Shown here piece after piece: positions 48,009-56,778 of a stretch of 64,000 nucleotides of DNA. Origin of the DNA: Bacteroidales bacterium. GTDB taxonomy: Bacteria > Bacillota > Clostridia > Lachnospirales > Lachnospiraceae. The stretch is taken from assembly GCA_023664535.1 (NCBI GenBank), contig JAMPFJ010000003.1, positions 1 to 64,000 of the forward strand. The letters are read 5' to 3'. Both the position numbers and the translations under genes were made by a program. A model generated the notes under the pieces. The model was not told where the DNA came from, did not search any database, and saw only the letters and a program-made list of their open reading frames with translations. The first letter of the stretch is position 1, and each line of letters begins with the position of its first letter.

Positions 48009-48980
48009 CTAATCCTGCTCTCTGGCTCCCTCCTGCAGCTGTTCCTTAATCCGGTCCGTGATTTTTAAAATAATGGTATCCTTATCCCCCTCCACCTCAC
48101 AGCCGGCAGCCCGGATATGTCCGCCGCCGCCGAGGGAACAGGCAATCAGATTCACATTCACCGATTCATTGGAGCGCAGGGAGCATTTAAAGGTCCCTTT
48201 TTTCGGGTATTCATACATCCATAACGCACACTCCACGCCCTCCGTAATCCGAAGCGCATCCACTACACCGTCCGTATCCAGATTAGTGGCATCATTTTCA
48301 TCAAATACTTCTTTAGTCAGGCAGGAGACAATCACCTTTCCGTCAAACATTAGAAATGCCGCATCCAGCGCCTTTGCCAGCATTTTGTTCTGCTTAAAGG
48401 TTTTCTGATAAAACGTTCCGTCAATAATCAGCGAGCTCCTTACCCCCTTTTCGATTAAAATTCCTGCTATTTCCATTGTCTGCCTTGTGGTATTGCCGTG
48501 CTTAAATACCCCCGTGTCATGGACAATTCCCAGATACAGGCACTCGGCACATTCTACACCGATTTTCTCTTCCTCTAAGAGGGTAAACAATGCCTCTGCC
48601 GCCGCACTGCATTCGGTTTTCAAAAAGCACACGTCACCAAACCCCGGATTGCTGATATGATGGTCCACGCACATTGTCCGTTCCGCCTCATGAAAATAGG
48701 TTTCAAATTCTCCGTGCCGCTCCAAATCCCCGCTGTCAACGGAAATACAAAGCGCATACTGCTTATCCTGTTTTTCATGCAGGATACGTTCCGCTCCACG
48801 CAAAAACAGAAATTCCTGCTTAAATTCATCCAGATAAATATCTACGGTTTTCCCCGGGTAATTATCCAGCACATAATTGTAAATCCCCAGGCAGGACCCG
48901 ACACAGTCGCCGTCGGGACGGATATGTCCTAATATGACTATGCTGTCCGCCCTTTCAATTTCCCTAATAAAATCGTTCAA
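48009..48980 (-). CDS. nrnA: NrnA-type DHH phosphoesterase (oligoribonuclease/pAp phosphatase)
   Basis: 323 aa DHH/DHHA1 enzyme that degrades short RNA oligonucleotides and pAp. ILGHIRPDGDCVGSCLG, SVDSGD, CVDHHISNPGF with the DHH motif, and the C-terminal GGGGHIRAAG bind metal and substrate. The start is TTG, overlapping the rbfA stop by four bases, with GGGAG at seven bases. nrnA between rbfA and truB is common in Firmicutes. Confidence 0.92.
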   Translation of the reverse strand: MNDFIREIERADSIVILGHIRPDGDCVGSCLGIYNYVLDNYPGKTVDIYLDEFKQEFLFLRGAERILHEKQDKQYALCISVDSGDLERHGEFETYFHEAERTMCVDHHISNPGFGDVCFLKTECSAAAEALFTLLEEEKIGVECAECLYLGIVHDTGVFKHGNTTRQTMEIAGILIEKGVRSSLIIDGTFYQKTFKQNKMLAKALDAAFLMFDGKVIVSCLTKEVFDENDATNLDTDGVVDALRITEGVECALWMYEYPKKGTFKCSLRSNESVNVNLIACSLGGGGHIRAAGCEVEGDKDTIILKITDRIKEQLQEGAREQD

Positions 48981-49348
48981 TGTTCATCTCCCGCCTGCCG
49001 GCTCATCACATCATCAATCTTCTTTGACATATTGATTGCGTATTCAATGGACTGGTCAAGATAAAAGGTAATTTCCGGCGTATTCCTTAAGTTAATGCTT
49101 TGCGCCAGCTCTCTCCGGATATATCCGGTTGCGCTTTTCAGCCCCTCTATGGTATCCGCCTTAACCTGCTCATCCCCCAAAACAGAAATATATGCCTTAC
49201 ATTCCTTTAAATCCGGTGTTACCGAAACCTGTGTCACAGAGGTCATCGGATGAATCCTGGGGTCCTTGATTTCCCGGCTGATAATCCTGGACAACTCCTT
49301 TTGCACCTCTCCATTGATTCGCGTATTCTTAATACTCGTACGTCTCAT
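48977..49348 (-). CDS. rbfA: Ribosome-binding factor A
   Basis: 123 aa KH-like cold-shock ribosome maturation factor that binds the 30S. INGEVQKELSRIISREIKDPRI, SVTQVSVTPDLKECKAYISVLG and the end DVMSRQAGDEH fit the family. Its stop overlaps the TTG start of nrnA. It follows infB by 20 bases. Confidence 0.94.
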   Translation of the reverse strand: MRRTSIKNTRINGEVQKELSRIISREIKDPRIHPMTSVTQVSVTPDLKECKAYISVLGDEQVKADTIEGLKSATGYIRRELAQSINLRNTPEITFYLDQSIEYAINMSKKIDDVMSRQAGDEH

Positions 49349-49368
49349 TTCAATCCTCGTTTTCTAAA

Positions 49369-52161
49369 TTATCTCGGTACCTCTACCATTTCATAAGCCT
49401 CAATCTGGTCGTCCTCTTTCAAATCATTAAACTCCTCAAGGACGATACCACACTCGAAACCGTTCTTTACTTCTTTCACGTCATCCTTAAAACGCTTAAG
49501 GGATGCCAGCGGACCTTCATAAATCTGTTCTCCGTCACGGGTTACACGGACGGAGGAAGAACGCCTGATTAAGCCGTCCAGCACAAAGGAGCCCGCAATC
49601 GTACCTACTCCGGAAGCCTTAAAGGTCTGGCGGATTACCAGATGCCCGGTTACTTTTTCCTCGAAAACAGGGTCAAGCATACCCTTCATTGCCGCCTCAA
49701 TGTCCTCAATCGCATTATAGATAACCTTATACAGTCTTAAATCGACTTTTTCCCTCTCTGCCACATCCTTTGCCTGTGCATCTGGACGAATGTTAAAGCC
49801 GATGATAATTGCGTTGGAAGCAGATGCCAGAATAACGTCCGACTCATTGATTGCACCGACACCGGCATGGATTACTTTAATCACAACCTCTTCATTGGAA
49901 AGCTTTAACAAACTCTGTTTTACCGCCTCTACGGAGCCCTGGACGTCTGCTTTTACCACCAGGTTTAATTCCTTCACATTCCCCGCCTGAATCTGGGAGA
50001 ATAAATCATCCAACGACATCTTTGCCTTAGTTTCTGCCAACAGCTTTTCCTTATCACAGGCAATATAGGTTTCTGCCATGGAGCGGGCTTCCTTTTCGTT
50101 TTTGGTCGCCACAAAAATCTCACCTGCCGCCGGCACGCCGTTTAATCCAAGAATCTCCACCGGCTGGGAAGGTCCTGCCTCTTTTACATTCTGCCCCTTA
50201 TCGTTAATCATGGCGCGGACTCTTCCGAAAGAGCTTCCCACGGCAATGGAATCTCCGATTTTTAACGTACCCTTCTGTACCAGAACGGTAGCAACCGGAC
50301 CACGGCCCTTATCCAGTTCCGCTTCAATCACAATACCCCGGGCTTTCCTGTCCGGATTGGCTTTCAATTCCAATACCTCTGCGGTTAACAGAATCATTTC
50401 CAGCAGGTTCTCGATACCTTCCTTAGTATGTGCAGATACCGGACAAAATACGGTAGAACCGCCCCAGTCTTCTGCAATCAGTTCATATTCCACAAGCTCC
50501 TGCTTAACCCGCTCGATATTTGCGCTTTCCTTATCTATTTTATTCACGGCAACGATAATTTCAATGCCTGCTGCCTTTGCATGGTTAATTGCCTCAACGG
50601 TCTGAGGCATAACGCCGTCATCCGCCGCAACAACTAAAATCGCAATATCCGTAGACTGTGCGCCACGCATACGCATAGCCGTAAATGCCTCATGACCCGG
50701 TGTATCCAGGAAGGTAATCTGCTGTCCGTTTGCCTCCACAGTGTACGCACCGATATGCTGTGTAATCCCGCCTGCCTCACCGGAGGTTACCGAGGTTTCA
50801 CGAATAGCGTCCAAAAGGGAGGTTTTACCATGGTCGACATGCCCCATAACGCAGACAACCGGAGGACGCTCACGCATTAACGCTTCATCCTCTTCCTCCT
50901 CTTTCAGCATTTCTTCAATGACATCAACCTTAACCTCTTCCTCTGCAATACAGTTATACTCTAACGCTATTTCCGCCGCCTTTTCAAAATCAAGGTCCGT
51001 ATTTACCGTCACCATTTCTCCTGCCAGGAACAGCTTTTTAATCATCTGGGAAACCGGGGTTTTCACTTTGTCCGCTAATTCCTGAACCGTTAATACCTCC
51101 GGTAATTCAATGGTGCGGATAACCGGCTCTTCCGGCTCCTTCGGTTTTGGCTTTTGAACAGGCTTCTTTACCGGTTTTGTTCCTTTTACGGTAAAATGCT
51201 CATCCTTTTTGCTTCTCTTCTTTCTGCTGTCGCCATCCTCAAATAACGAGCTCTTATCCCGCTCTTTCTTATCCTTATGGCGGTCTGCCCTGTCACGGTC
51301 CATTGAAGCGCGGTCCATCGGTGCCGGAATAGACAGCTTCTCCTCTCTTCGGTCATCCCGTCTTCCTCCGCGGTTTCCACCAAAGTCCCTTCTGTCTCCC
51401 TGCGGGCGTCCGTTCCGGTCTCCCTCTCTGCGGGGACCGCCAAACTCTCTTCTGTCTCCCTGCGGGCGTCCGTTCCGGTCTCCCTCTCTGCGGGGACCGC
51501 CAAACTCTCTTCTGTCTCCCTGCGGGCGGCCATTCCGGTCTCCCTCTCTGCGGGGACCGCCAAACTCTCTTCTGTCCCCCTGCGGACGGCCGTTCCGGTC
51601 TCCCTCTCTGCGGGGACCGCCGAACTCTCTTCTGTCTCCCTGTGGGCGGCCGTTCCGGTCTCCCTCTCTGCGGACTCCACCGGCTTCTCTCCGGTCTCCC
51701 TCTCTGCGGACTCCGCCGGCTTCTCTCCGGTCTCCCTCTCTGCGGATTCCAGCAGCTTCTCTCCGGTCTCCCTCTCTGCGGACTCCGCCGGCTTCTCTTC
51801 GGTCTCCTTCTTTGCGGATTCCGCCGGCTTCTCTTCGGTCTCCCTCTTTACGGTTATTCTGCTCCCCTTCCCTGCGGTCAGTCTGTGGTCTTGCACTCAC
51901 TTCCTTTTTCTCCTGGCCCGTTGTGGAAGCGGCAGCAGAAACCGGCTTTGTCTCTGGCTTTCCGGCTCCCTTTGCCGGCATCTCCGCCTTTTCCGGTGTC
52001 TTTTTTCCTGCACAGCGCTCTCTTATCTTCTTCTCGTCTTCCTCCGATACCGAGCTCATATGATTTTTTACTTCAACACCGCTCTTCTTTAACATTTCAA
52101 TAATTTCTTTGCTGTCTTTATTCAAACTTTTTGCCAATTCATATACTCTTAACTTTGCCAA
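49369..52161 (-). CDS. infB: Translation initiation factor IF-2
   Basis: 930 aa. The N-terminal IF2_N motif ([20 protein letters not shown]) is followed by a 200-residue Arg/Gly/Glu repeat region (about 85-290). The GTPase core has [20 protein letters not shown] and NKID, and domains II-IV end in [10 protein letters not shown]. It recruits fMet-tRNA to the 30S. The start is TTG, directly after the ylxQ stop, with GGAGGTG at good spacing. The repeats (60-bp and 36-bp DNA units) make the disordered spacer unusually long. Confidence 0.96.
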   Translation of the reverse strand: MAKLRVYELAKSLNKDSKEIIEMLKKSGVEVKNHMSSVSEEDEKKIRERCAGKKTPEKAEMPAKGAGKPETKPVSAAASTTGQEKKEVSARPQTDRREGEQNNRKEGDRREAGGIRKEGDRREAGGVRREGDRREAAGIRREGDRREAGGVRREGDRREAGGVRREGDRNGRPQGDRREFGGPRREGDRNGRPQGDRREFGGPRREGDRNGRPQGDRREFGGPRREGDRNGRPQGDRREFGGPRREGDRNGRPQGDRRDFGGNRGGRRDDRREEKLSIPAPMDRASMDRDRADRHKDKKERDKSSLFEDGDSRKKRSKKDEHFTVKGTKPVKKPVQKPKPKEPEEPVIRTIELPEVLTVQELADKVKTPVSQMIKKLFLAGEMVTVNTDLDFEKAAEIALEYNCIAEEEVKVDVIEEMLKEEEEDEALMRERPPVVCVMGHVDHGKTSLLDAIRETSVTSGEAGGITQHIGAYTVEANGQQITFLDTPGHEAFTAMRMRGAQSTDIAILVVAADDGVMPQTVEAINHAKAAGIEIIVAVNKIDKESANIERVKQELVEYELIAEDWGGSTVFCPVSAHTKEGIENLLEMILLTAEVLELKANPDRKARGIVIEAELDKGRGPVATVLVQKGTLKIGDSIAVGSSFGRVRAMINDKGQNVKEAGPSQPVEILGLNGVPAAGEIFVATKNEKEARSMAETYIACDKEKLLAETKAKMSLDDLFSQIQAGNVKELNLVVKADVQGSVEAVKQSLLKLSNEEVVIKVIHAGVGAINESDVILASASNAIIIGFNIRPDAQAKDVAEREKVDLRLYKVIYNAIEDIEAAMKGMLDPVFEEKVTGHLVIRQTFKASGVGTIAGSFVLDGLIRRSSSVRVTRDGEQIYEGPLASLKRFKDDVKEVKNGFECGIVLEEFNDLKEDDQIEAYEMVEVPR
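51391..51660 (-). repeat. 60-bp tandem repeats in infB
   Basis: Four and a half near-identical 60-bp units encode [20 protein letters not shown]. Differences between copies are single bases. The run is in frame and lies in the spacer before the G domain. Confidence 0.92.
51661..51840 (-). repeat. 36-bp tandem repeats in infB
   Basis: Five 36-bp units encode [16 protein letters not shown] 12-mers, directly upstream (in gene sense) of the 60-bp array; the longer unit probably arose from this one plus a GDRNGRPQ insert. Boundaries are approximate. Confidence 0.88.
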
Positions 52162-52488
52162 TTACTGCACCTCCAGATTTTCACTGCTATTAATGTGTTT
52201 TTCAATCGCCCTGGCAAGACCTGCATCCGTTACGGCAAGGGATGCACGAAATTCTTTCCCACAAGCGTTCCCTAAAGAATATTTATCCGAAAACACTTTC
52301 ATCGTAACGTGATAATAGTTACACATGTTACGGAATTTTTTTTTGGTGTTATCGGAAGCGTCCTCCGCAACCAGAACAATGCCTGCCTTTCCCTCTTTGA
52401 CTGCTTTTTCGGTAGAAAACTCTCCGGTTACGGTTTTTCCTGCCTTTGTTGCAATGCCAAGCATGGATAACGCTTTATTCTGCCTCAA
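52162..52488 (-). CDS. ylxQ: L7Ae-family ribosomal protein YlxQ
   Basis: 108 aa L7Ae/L30e-fold RNA-binding protein. LGIATKAGKTVTGEFSTEKAV and GIVLVAEDASDNTKKKFRNM are conserved. It starts with a TTG, overlapping the end of ylxR by 14 bases, with AAGGAG ten bases upstream; an internal ATG at 52464 has no ribosome site. Part of the nusA-ylxRQ-infB order. Confidence 0.9.
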   Translation of the reverse strand: MRQNKALSMLGIATKAGKTVTGEFSTEKAVKEGKAGIVLVAEDASDNTKKKFRNMCNYYHVTMKVFSDKYSLGNACGKEFRASLAVTDAGLARAIEKHINSSENLEVQ

Positions 52489-52747
52489 TGCCCATCAACT
52501 CCTTTTCCAGCTTTTCATAAATCTCCACATTGATTGACATTTTAAAGGAGCGTTCCAGCCCTTTGGATTTCACGGCCTTTTCAAAGCACCCTCTGTCAAA
52601 ATGTAAATATGCCCCTCTTCCGTTTTCTTTTCCGGTGGAATCAAATTTGATTTCCCCCTCCTTCGTCCTAATGATTCTGAGCATATCTTTTTTTGCTATC
52701 ATGTCACCACAACCGATACATTTCCGAAGCGGTGTTTTTTTTGCCAT
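52475..52747 (-). CDS. rnpM: YlxR/RnpM RNase P-modulator and nucleic acid-binding protein
   Basis: 90 aa. MAKKTPLRKCIGCGDMIAKK is the YlxR N-terminal CxxC site, and GRGAYLHFDRGCFEKAVKSKG is the conserved core. YlxR (RnpM) binds RNase P RNA in Bacillus. The ATG at 52747 has an AGGAAG at nine bases; a GTG at 52756 is less likely. Overlaps ylxQ. The 164-base gap to nusA holds no feature. Confidence 0.9.
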   Translation of the reverse strand: MAKKTPLRKCIGCGDMIAKKDMLRIIRTKEGEIKFDSTGKENGRGAYLHFDRGCFEKAVKSKGLERSFKMSINVEIYEKLEKELMGIEAE

Positions 52748-52911
52748 TTCTATCACTTCCTATCTTTTACGTCCATTCATCAATGCAACCTCCGGCACTC
52801 CTCCGAAGAGCTTTTGTTGGTTCTTTATTAAAATCTTACGCAAAATCAAACCAAACTATGCCTTTTCAGAGCTTTCACCTTCAAGGATGTTAAATCTTTT
52901 TTCCCGGACTA

Positions 52912-54234
52912 CTAATTCTCTTCCTCTTCATCATATTCCGTATTCTCTCCGCCTGCGTATTCCGCATCCTCTTCATCGGCGTACTCATCATATTCATCTG
53001 AATATCCGTCCTCATCAGAATAACTGTCGGTATGTTCATCAGCATAGTCATCCCCATATCCGTCGGCATTTTCATCAGCATAATCATCCTCATACCCGTC
53101 GGCATAGCCGGAATCCTCTCCGTAGCCATCGCCATAGTCGTCATATTCATCGCCGCTATACTCATCGTATTCATCGGCATAGTCATCATATCCATAGGCT
53201 TCTCTTGCCTGGGATTCACTCTTAATATCAATTTTATATCCGGTAAGCCTTGCCGCTAATCTTGCGTTTTGACCTTCCTTACCGATAGCAAGGGACAACT
53301 GGTAATCCGGAACCACAACCCGGGCGCTCTTTTCTTCCTCGTCCACTTTTACCGACACGACCTTAGAGGGGCTTAACGCATTCTCAATGAAAATGGACGG
53401 GTCCTCGCTCCAGGTAATTATGTCAATCTTTTCGCCCCGTAAATCATCCACAATGTTATTTACCCGGGTACCGTTCATGCCCACACAGGCACCCACCGGG
53501 TCAACATTGGCATCATTCGACCATACTGCAATCTTGGAGCGGGAGCCTGCCTCGCGGGAAATGGACTTGATTTCTACCGTCCCGTCGGCGACCTCGGTTA
53601 CCTCTTTTTCAAAGAGACGCTTTACTAACTCCGGATGGGTACGGGACACGATAACCTTCGGTCCCCTGTTTGTCTCCTTCACTTCAACAATATACAATTT
53701 AATCCGGTCTGTCGGTCTGTAATGCTCCGACTTCACCTGCTCATTTTCTTTTAACAGCGCATCCATCTTATCATCGAGGCTGATAGAAATATCTCTTCCA
53801 ATATACCGCTGAACCACACCGGTAACCACATCCCTTTCCTTACAGTAAAAATGCTCGTACAGCGCTTTTTTCTCTTCCTCCTTAATTGTCTGAACAATTA
53901 CGCTTCTCGCCTGCTGTGCTGCGATACGTCCAAAATTTTTCGGGGTAATCTCAATATTAACCACATCTCCCACAGCGTGCTTTGTACTAATCATCAGCGC
54001 CTTTTCCAGGGAAATCTCCGTTGCCTCATCCACAACCTCATCCACAACGGTTTTCGCTGCGTATACCTCAATGGCACCCGTCTCCCTGTCCATATTTACC
54101 GTAATATTATCACTTTTGCCAAAATCCTTCTTACAGGCATCCAACAGTGATTTTTCAATCGCTTCAATAATAACGTCTCTTGAAATTCCTTTCTCTTTCT
54201 CAATCTGCTCTAATGCAAGCATTAACTCTGACAT
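52912..54234 (-). CDS. nusA: Transcription termination/antitermination factor NusA with acidic tail
   Basis: 440 aa. The N-terminal RNA polymerase-binding domain, S1 (about 135-200) and two KH domains (RSKIAVWSNDANVDPVGACVG, then AIGKEGQNARLAARLTG, about 230-340) are present. After residue 345 come about 95 residues dominated by Asp, Glu, Tyr and Gly (for example DEYDEYSGDEYDDYGDG). Firmicutes NusA normally ends near 370 aa, so this is an added low-complexity tail with DNA repeats. GGAGG precedes the ATG. Confidence 0.95.
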   Translation of the reverse strand: MSELMLALEQIEKEKGISRDVIIEAIEKSLLDACKKDFGKSDNITVNMDRETGAIEVYAAKTVVDEVVDEATEISLEKALMISTKHAVGDVVNIEITPKNFGRIAAQQARSVIVQTIKEEEKKALYEHFYCKERDVVTGVVQRYIGRDISISLDDKMDALLKENEQVKSEHYRPTDRIKLYIVEVKETNRGPKVIVSRTHPELVKRLFEKEVTEVADGTVEIKSISREAGSRSKIAVWSNDANVDPVGACVGMNGTRVNNIVDDLRGEKIDIITWSEDPSIFIENALSPSKVVSVKVDEEEKSARVVVPDYQLSLAIGKEGQNARLAARLTGYKIDIKSESQAREAYGYDDYADEYDEYSGDEYDDYGDGYGEDSGYADGYEDDYADENADGYGDDYADEHTDSYSDEDGYSDEYDEYADEEDAEYAGGENTEYDEEEEN

Positions 54235-54280
54235 TTTTCCGATTCCTCCTTTTATTTCTTTATGTTTTTATTCCGTCCTG

Positions 54281-54754
54281 TTAAAACTCAAGGGCAGGCC
54301 TTACCAGCGCCAGATTACTTCGTTCAATCACAAGCTCTGTGTCATCCTCCAATAAAAGGGTGACTGTTTTTTCCCCATATTCTTTTAACTCCGCCTCAAA
54401 TTCCTTTTCTCCTCCGCTCTCCAGCGGTTTAAAAAGCTTAATTTCCAGCATTTTTCCCAGATTTCTTGCAAAATCCTTGTCCTTTTTTAACGGACGCAGA
54501 AGCCCCGGAGAGCTCACCTCTAAAATGTAGGGGTCTTTAAATTCCTTATCGTAAACATCTAACTTCGGACTCAGCGCCCGGCTTACCTCAACACAGTCGT
54601 CAATGGTAATTCCGCCCTCTTTATCCGCATAAACCCGAAGATAATAGTTGCTTCCTTCCTTTACATATTCTACATCCACCAGTTCAAAACCATACTCCTC
54701 AATAATGGGAAGCACCAGTTCTTCACAGGCTGATTCAATCTGTTTCTTAGTCAT
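54281..54754 (-). CDS. rimP: Ribosome maturation factor RimP
   Basis: 157 aa, 30S assembly factor. CEELVLPIIEEYGFELVDVEYVKE, VSRALSPKLDVYD and YILEVSSPGLLRPLKKDKDF are conserved. The ATG at 54754 has AAAGGTGG at six bases. It is the first gene of the rimP-nusA-...-ribF operon, with a 12-pair leader hairpin about 45 bases upstream. Confidence 0.93.
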   Translation of the reverse strand: MTKKQIESACEELVLPIIEEYGFELVDVEYVKEGSNYYLRVYADKEGGITIDDCVEVSRALSPKLDVYDKEFKDPYILEVSSPGLLRPLKKDKDFARNLGKMLEIKLFKPLESGGEKEFEAELKEYGEKTVTLLLEDDTELVIERSNLALVRPALEF

Positions 54755-54796
54755 AAATGACCACCTTTCCCTATGAAATTGTATATTGCCTGACAT

Positions 54797-54830
54797 GTAA
54801 AGAGAGTGGACTGTCTGCCCACTCTCTTAC
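54797..54830 (-). promoter_or_regulatory. Leader hairpin of rimP
   Basis: GAGAGTGG/CCACTCTC, extended by GTAA/TTAC with one bulge, with a 9-base loop. No T-tract follows on the minus strand, so it is not a standard terminator. It would lie in the 5' leader between the candidate promoter and the ribosome site. Confidence 0.42.
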
Positions 54831-54852
54831 TAAATCAATATGTTACTATGCC

Positions 54853-54881
54853 AGAATACCACTACCTTCCAAAAAATGCAA
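54853..54881 (-). promoter_or_regulatory. Weak candidate promoter of rimP
   Basis: TTGCAT (54876-54881, 3 of 6) and TATTCT (54853-54858, 4 of 6) at 17 bases on the minus strand. Confidence 0.33.
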
Positions 54882-54889
54882 GTATTTTT

Positions 54890-55846
54890 TTATTTCGACA
54901 TTTCTTCCAATGTCGGATAGGAGGCAATCGCACCCTGCCGCAGGACGCTTTTTGCACAATACGCATTGGAAAATTCCAACATACGCACTAAAGACTCCTC
55001 CGGCAGTGCGTCCAAAGTCTTGATTTCCTGTAATTCTTCCACCAGATTAAACAGGAAAGAGCCGATAAACGCATCACCGGCGCCTGTGGTATCAACGGCT
55101 TTCACTTTCACCCCGTCCGCTCCGGCAGAGTTTTTTTTCGTATACGCCATGGCTCCTTTTTCCCCCTTGGTATAAAGAATCAGCGAAACATTTCCGGTAA
55201 ACAGGCTCTTTACCGCCTTCTCCTCATCTGCCGTTCCGGTGATAAACTCCAATTCCTCGTCGGATACCTTTAACACGTGCGCATACGGAAGAAACTCCCA
55301 TACCGCCTCCTTAAGCGCCTTCTCTGATTTCCACAGATTAAACCGCAGGTTCGGGTCAAAGCTGATTATGCAGCCCGCTTCTGCCGCATAGGCAACTGCC
55401 TGCTTATGCGCCTGCTTCATCGGAGTGTCCCCAAGTGAAACCGAACAAAAATGCAGAGCAGAAGCGCCGTCAAACCATTCCCGTTTAATCTGCTCCGGCT
55501 CTAACAGCATATCTGCACTGGGACTGCGGTAAAAAGAAAATTCCCGATTGCCGTCCTCCTTTAATGCCACAAATGCCAGCGCCGTATTCGCCTTATCCGT
55601 GCGGCTGACATAATCGTCATGTATATGGTATTGCCTGAAATTATCAATAATTTTATCGCCAAAAGGGTCTTTTCCCAACTGGGTAATCATATAAGATTCC
55701 CCGCCCAGCTTAGAATATGCCCCACATACATTTGCGGGTGCGCCTCCGACAATCGGTGAAAACGCCGGTACCTCCTTAATCGGACTGCCGCTTTTTGTCG
55801 GTATCATGTCAATCAGCGCTTCCCCTATTCCAATTAATTTTCCCAT
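54890..55846 (-). CDS. PfkB-family sugar kinase, fructokinase-like
   Basis: 318 aa. GKLIGIGEALIDMIP, VVGGAPANVCGAYSKLGG-type substrate loop (FSPIVGGAPANVCGAY) and the C-terminal DTTGAGDAFIGSF with the catalytic Asp define the family, closest to fructokinases (ScrK). It phosphorylates a sugar, probably fructose, with ATP. The start at 55846 has GAGGAGG and lies after the promoter, unlike the ATG at 55909. It has no carbohydrate gene beside it. Confidence 0.88.
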   Translation of the reverse strand: MGKLIGIGEALIDMIPTKSGSPIKEVPAFSPIVGGAPANVCGAYSKLGGESYMITQLGKDPFGDKIIDNFRQYHIHDDYVSRTDKANTALAFVALKEDGNREFSFYRSPSADMLLEPEQIKREWFDGASALHFCSVSLGDTPMKQAHKQAVAYAAEAGCIISFDPNLRFNLWKSEKALKEAVWEFLPYAHVLKVSDEELEFITGTADEEKAVKSLFTGNVSLILYTKGEKGAMAYTKKNSAGADGVKVKAVDTTGAGDAFIGSFLFNLVEELQEIKTLDALPEESLVRMLEFSNAYCAKSVLRQGAIASYPTLEEMSK

Positions 55847-55880
55847 GCCAAACCTCCTCAAACCTTCGTTATATACGTCT

Positions 55881-55909
55881 ATTATAAAAAAGTTTTCCGC
55901 CTGCTGCAA
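55881..55909 (-). promoter_or_regulatory. Candidate promoter of the PfkB kinase gene
   Basis: TATAAT (55881-55886, perfect) and TTGCAG (55904-55909, 3 of 6) at 17 bases; it follows the rpmF terminator. Confidence 0.52.
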
Positions 55910-55923
55910 TCTTTATTTTACGC

Positions 55924-55955
55924 AAAAAACCCTCTCTGTATATACAGAAAGGGTT
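55924..55955 (-). terminator. Intrinsic terminator of yceD-rpmF
   Basis: AACCCT...AGGGTT arms, with CTGTA/TACAG inside and one C-A mismatch, are followed by six T on the minus strand, 15 bases after the rpmF stop. Confidence 0.85.
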
Positions 55956-55969
55956 CTTCCTTTATCATT

Positions 55970-56149
55970 CTATGCCTCGATGATTTCTTTTTTGTTGTAG
56001 CTTCCGCACTTCTTGCATACTCTGTGAGGAACCATTAACTCTCCACACTTAGAACATTTTACTAAGGTCGGAGCACTCATCTTCCAGTTTGCTCTTCTCT
56101 TATCTCTTCTTGCCTTTGAAGATTTATTCTTTGGACAAATCGCTCCCAT
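55970..56149 (-). CDS. rpmF: 50S ribosomal protein L32
   Basis: A 59-aa frame that is easily missed: begins MGAICPKNKSSKARRDKRR and ends YNKKEIIEA, with the bL32 zinc-binding CSKCGELMVPHRVCKKCG. The ATG at 56149 follows AGGAGG and is three bases from the yceD stop, the classical yceD-rpmF pair. The C-type (zinc) paralogue is the one present here. Confidence 0.95.
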   Translation of the reverse strand: MGAICPKNKSSKARRDKRRANWKMSAPTLVKCSKCGELMVPHRVCKKCGSYNKKEIIEA

Positions 56150-56152
56150 TCT

Positions 56153-56686
56153 TCACACCTCCTTAAATTGATTGAAGATATCACTAAAAACTGCCATCCT
56201 TGGATTCGGAACCGTCTGGTCACAATCACATGTGCTCTTATTCAGATTGATTCCACATACCTTGCAAATTCCCTTGCAATCTTCCCGGCATAATACACTC
56301 ATTGGAAGAACAGTATACAACTCATCCAAAACGAGCATGTCTATATCCAGAGTACAGTCTTCAATATAACTTATTTCCTCGTATTCCATTGTTTCATCTG
56401 CATATGCTTCCTGTTTTTTCACATTTATGGTTCTTGCGACATGTACATCCTCATCACAAACCACTTTTTCCAGACACCGGCTGCAGGAACGATGCACCGA
56501 CACCGGAGCAGTAAACTCCACCTTCACGACATCCTTCTCTATATGCCTGACTGTCACCATAAATGACGCCTTACCGGAAATTTCAAGAAGCTCTCCCTGA
56601 AAAGTTATCTGCCGACCAGAAAATACCGCTTCCACAACAGTCTCCCTGCCGATTGCAGACAAAACATCATATAAGTTTATTCTCAT
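56153..56686 (-). CDS. yceD: YceD/DUF177-family protein
   Basis: 177 aa, upstream partner of L32; function in 23S rRNA accumulation is reported for the family. SCSRCLEKVVC and the C-terminal CREDCKGICKVCGINLNKST carry paired Cys motifs suggesting zinc binding. AGGAG precedes the ATG, and a perfect consensus promoter is 32 bases upstream. Confidence 0.9.
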   Translation of the reverse strand: MRINLYDVLSAIGRETVVEAVFSGRQITFQGELLEISGKASFMVTVRHIEKDVVKVEFTAPVSVHRSCSRCLEKVVCDEDVHVARTINVKKQEAYADETMEYEEISYIEDCTLDIDMLVLDELYTVLPMSVLCREDCKGICKVCGINLNKSTCDCDQTVPNPRMAVFSDIFNQFKEV

Positions 56687-56717
56687 TAAATTTATCTCCT
56701 AAACTCACACGTCGATT

Positions 56718-56746
56718 ATTATACCTATTTTAAATAATCTTGTCAA
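56718..56746 (-). promoter_or_regulatory. Perfect consensus sigma-A promoter of yceD-rpmF
   Basis: TTGACA (56741-56746) and TATAAT (56718-56723) with a 17-base spacer on the minus strand: all 12 positions match. Confidence 0.92.
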
Positions 56747-56778
56747 CAATATTTTTGCAAAATTTGAATCAACCGAAT

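Noticed and set aside
51391..51840. Possible CRISPR-like repeat array
   Set aside because: Units are directly adjacent without unique spacers and are in frame with IF-2.
51186..52063. Long open frames on both strands across the infB repeats
   Set aside because: They are by-products of the tandem repeats and Arg/Gly/Glu codon composition; the infB frame is the one with conserved domains.
52890..53259. Met/Thr-rich and Ile-rich frames in the nusA tail on both strands
   Set aside because: Alternative readings of the Asp/Tyr/Glu repeat DNA; no gene signals.
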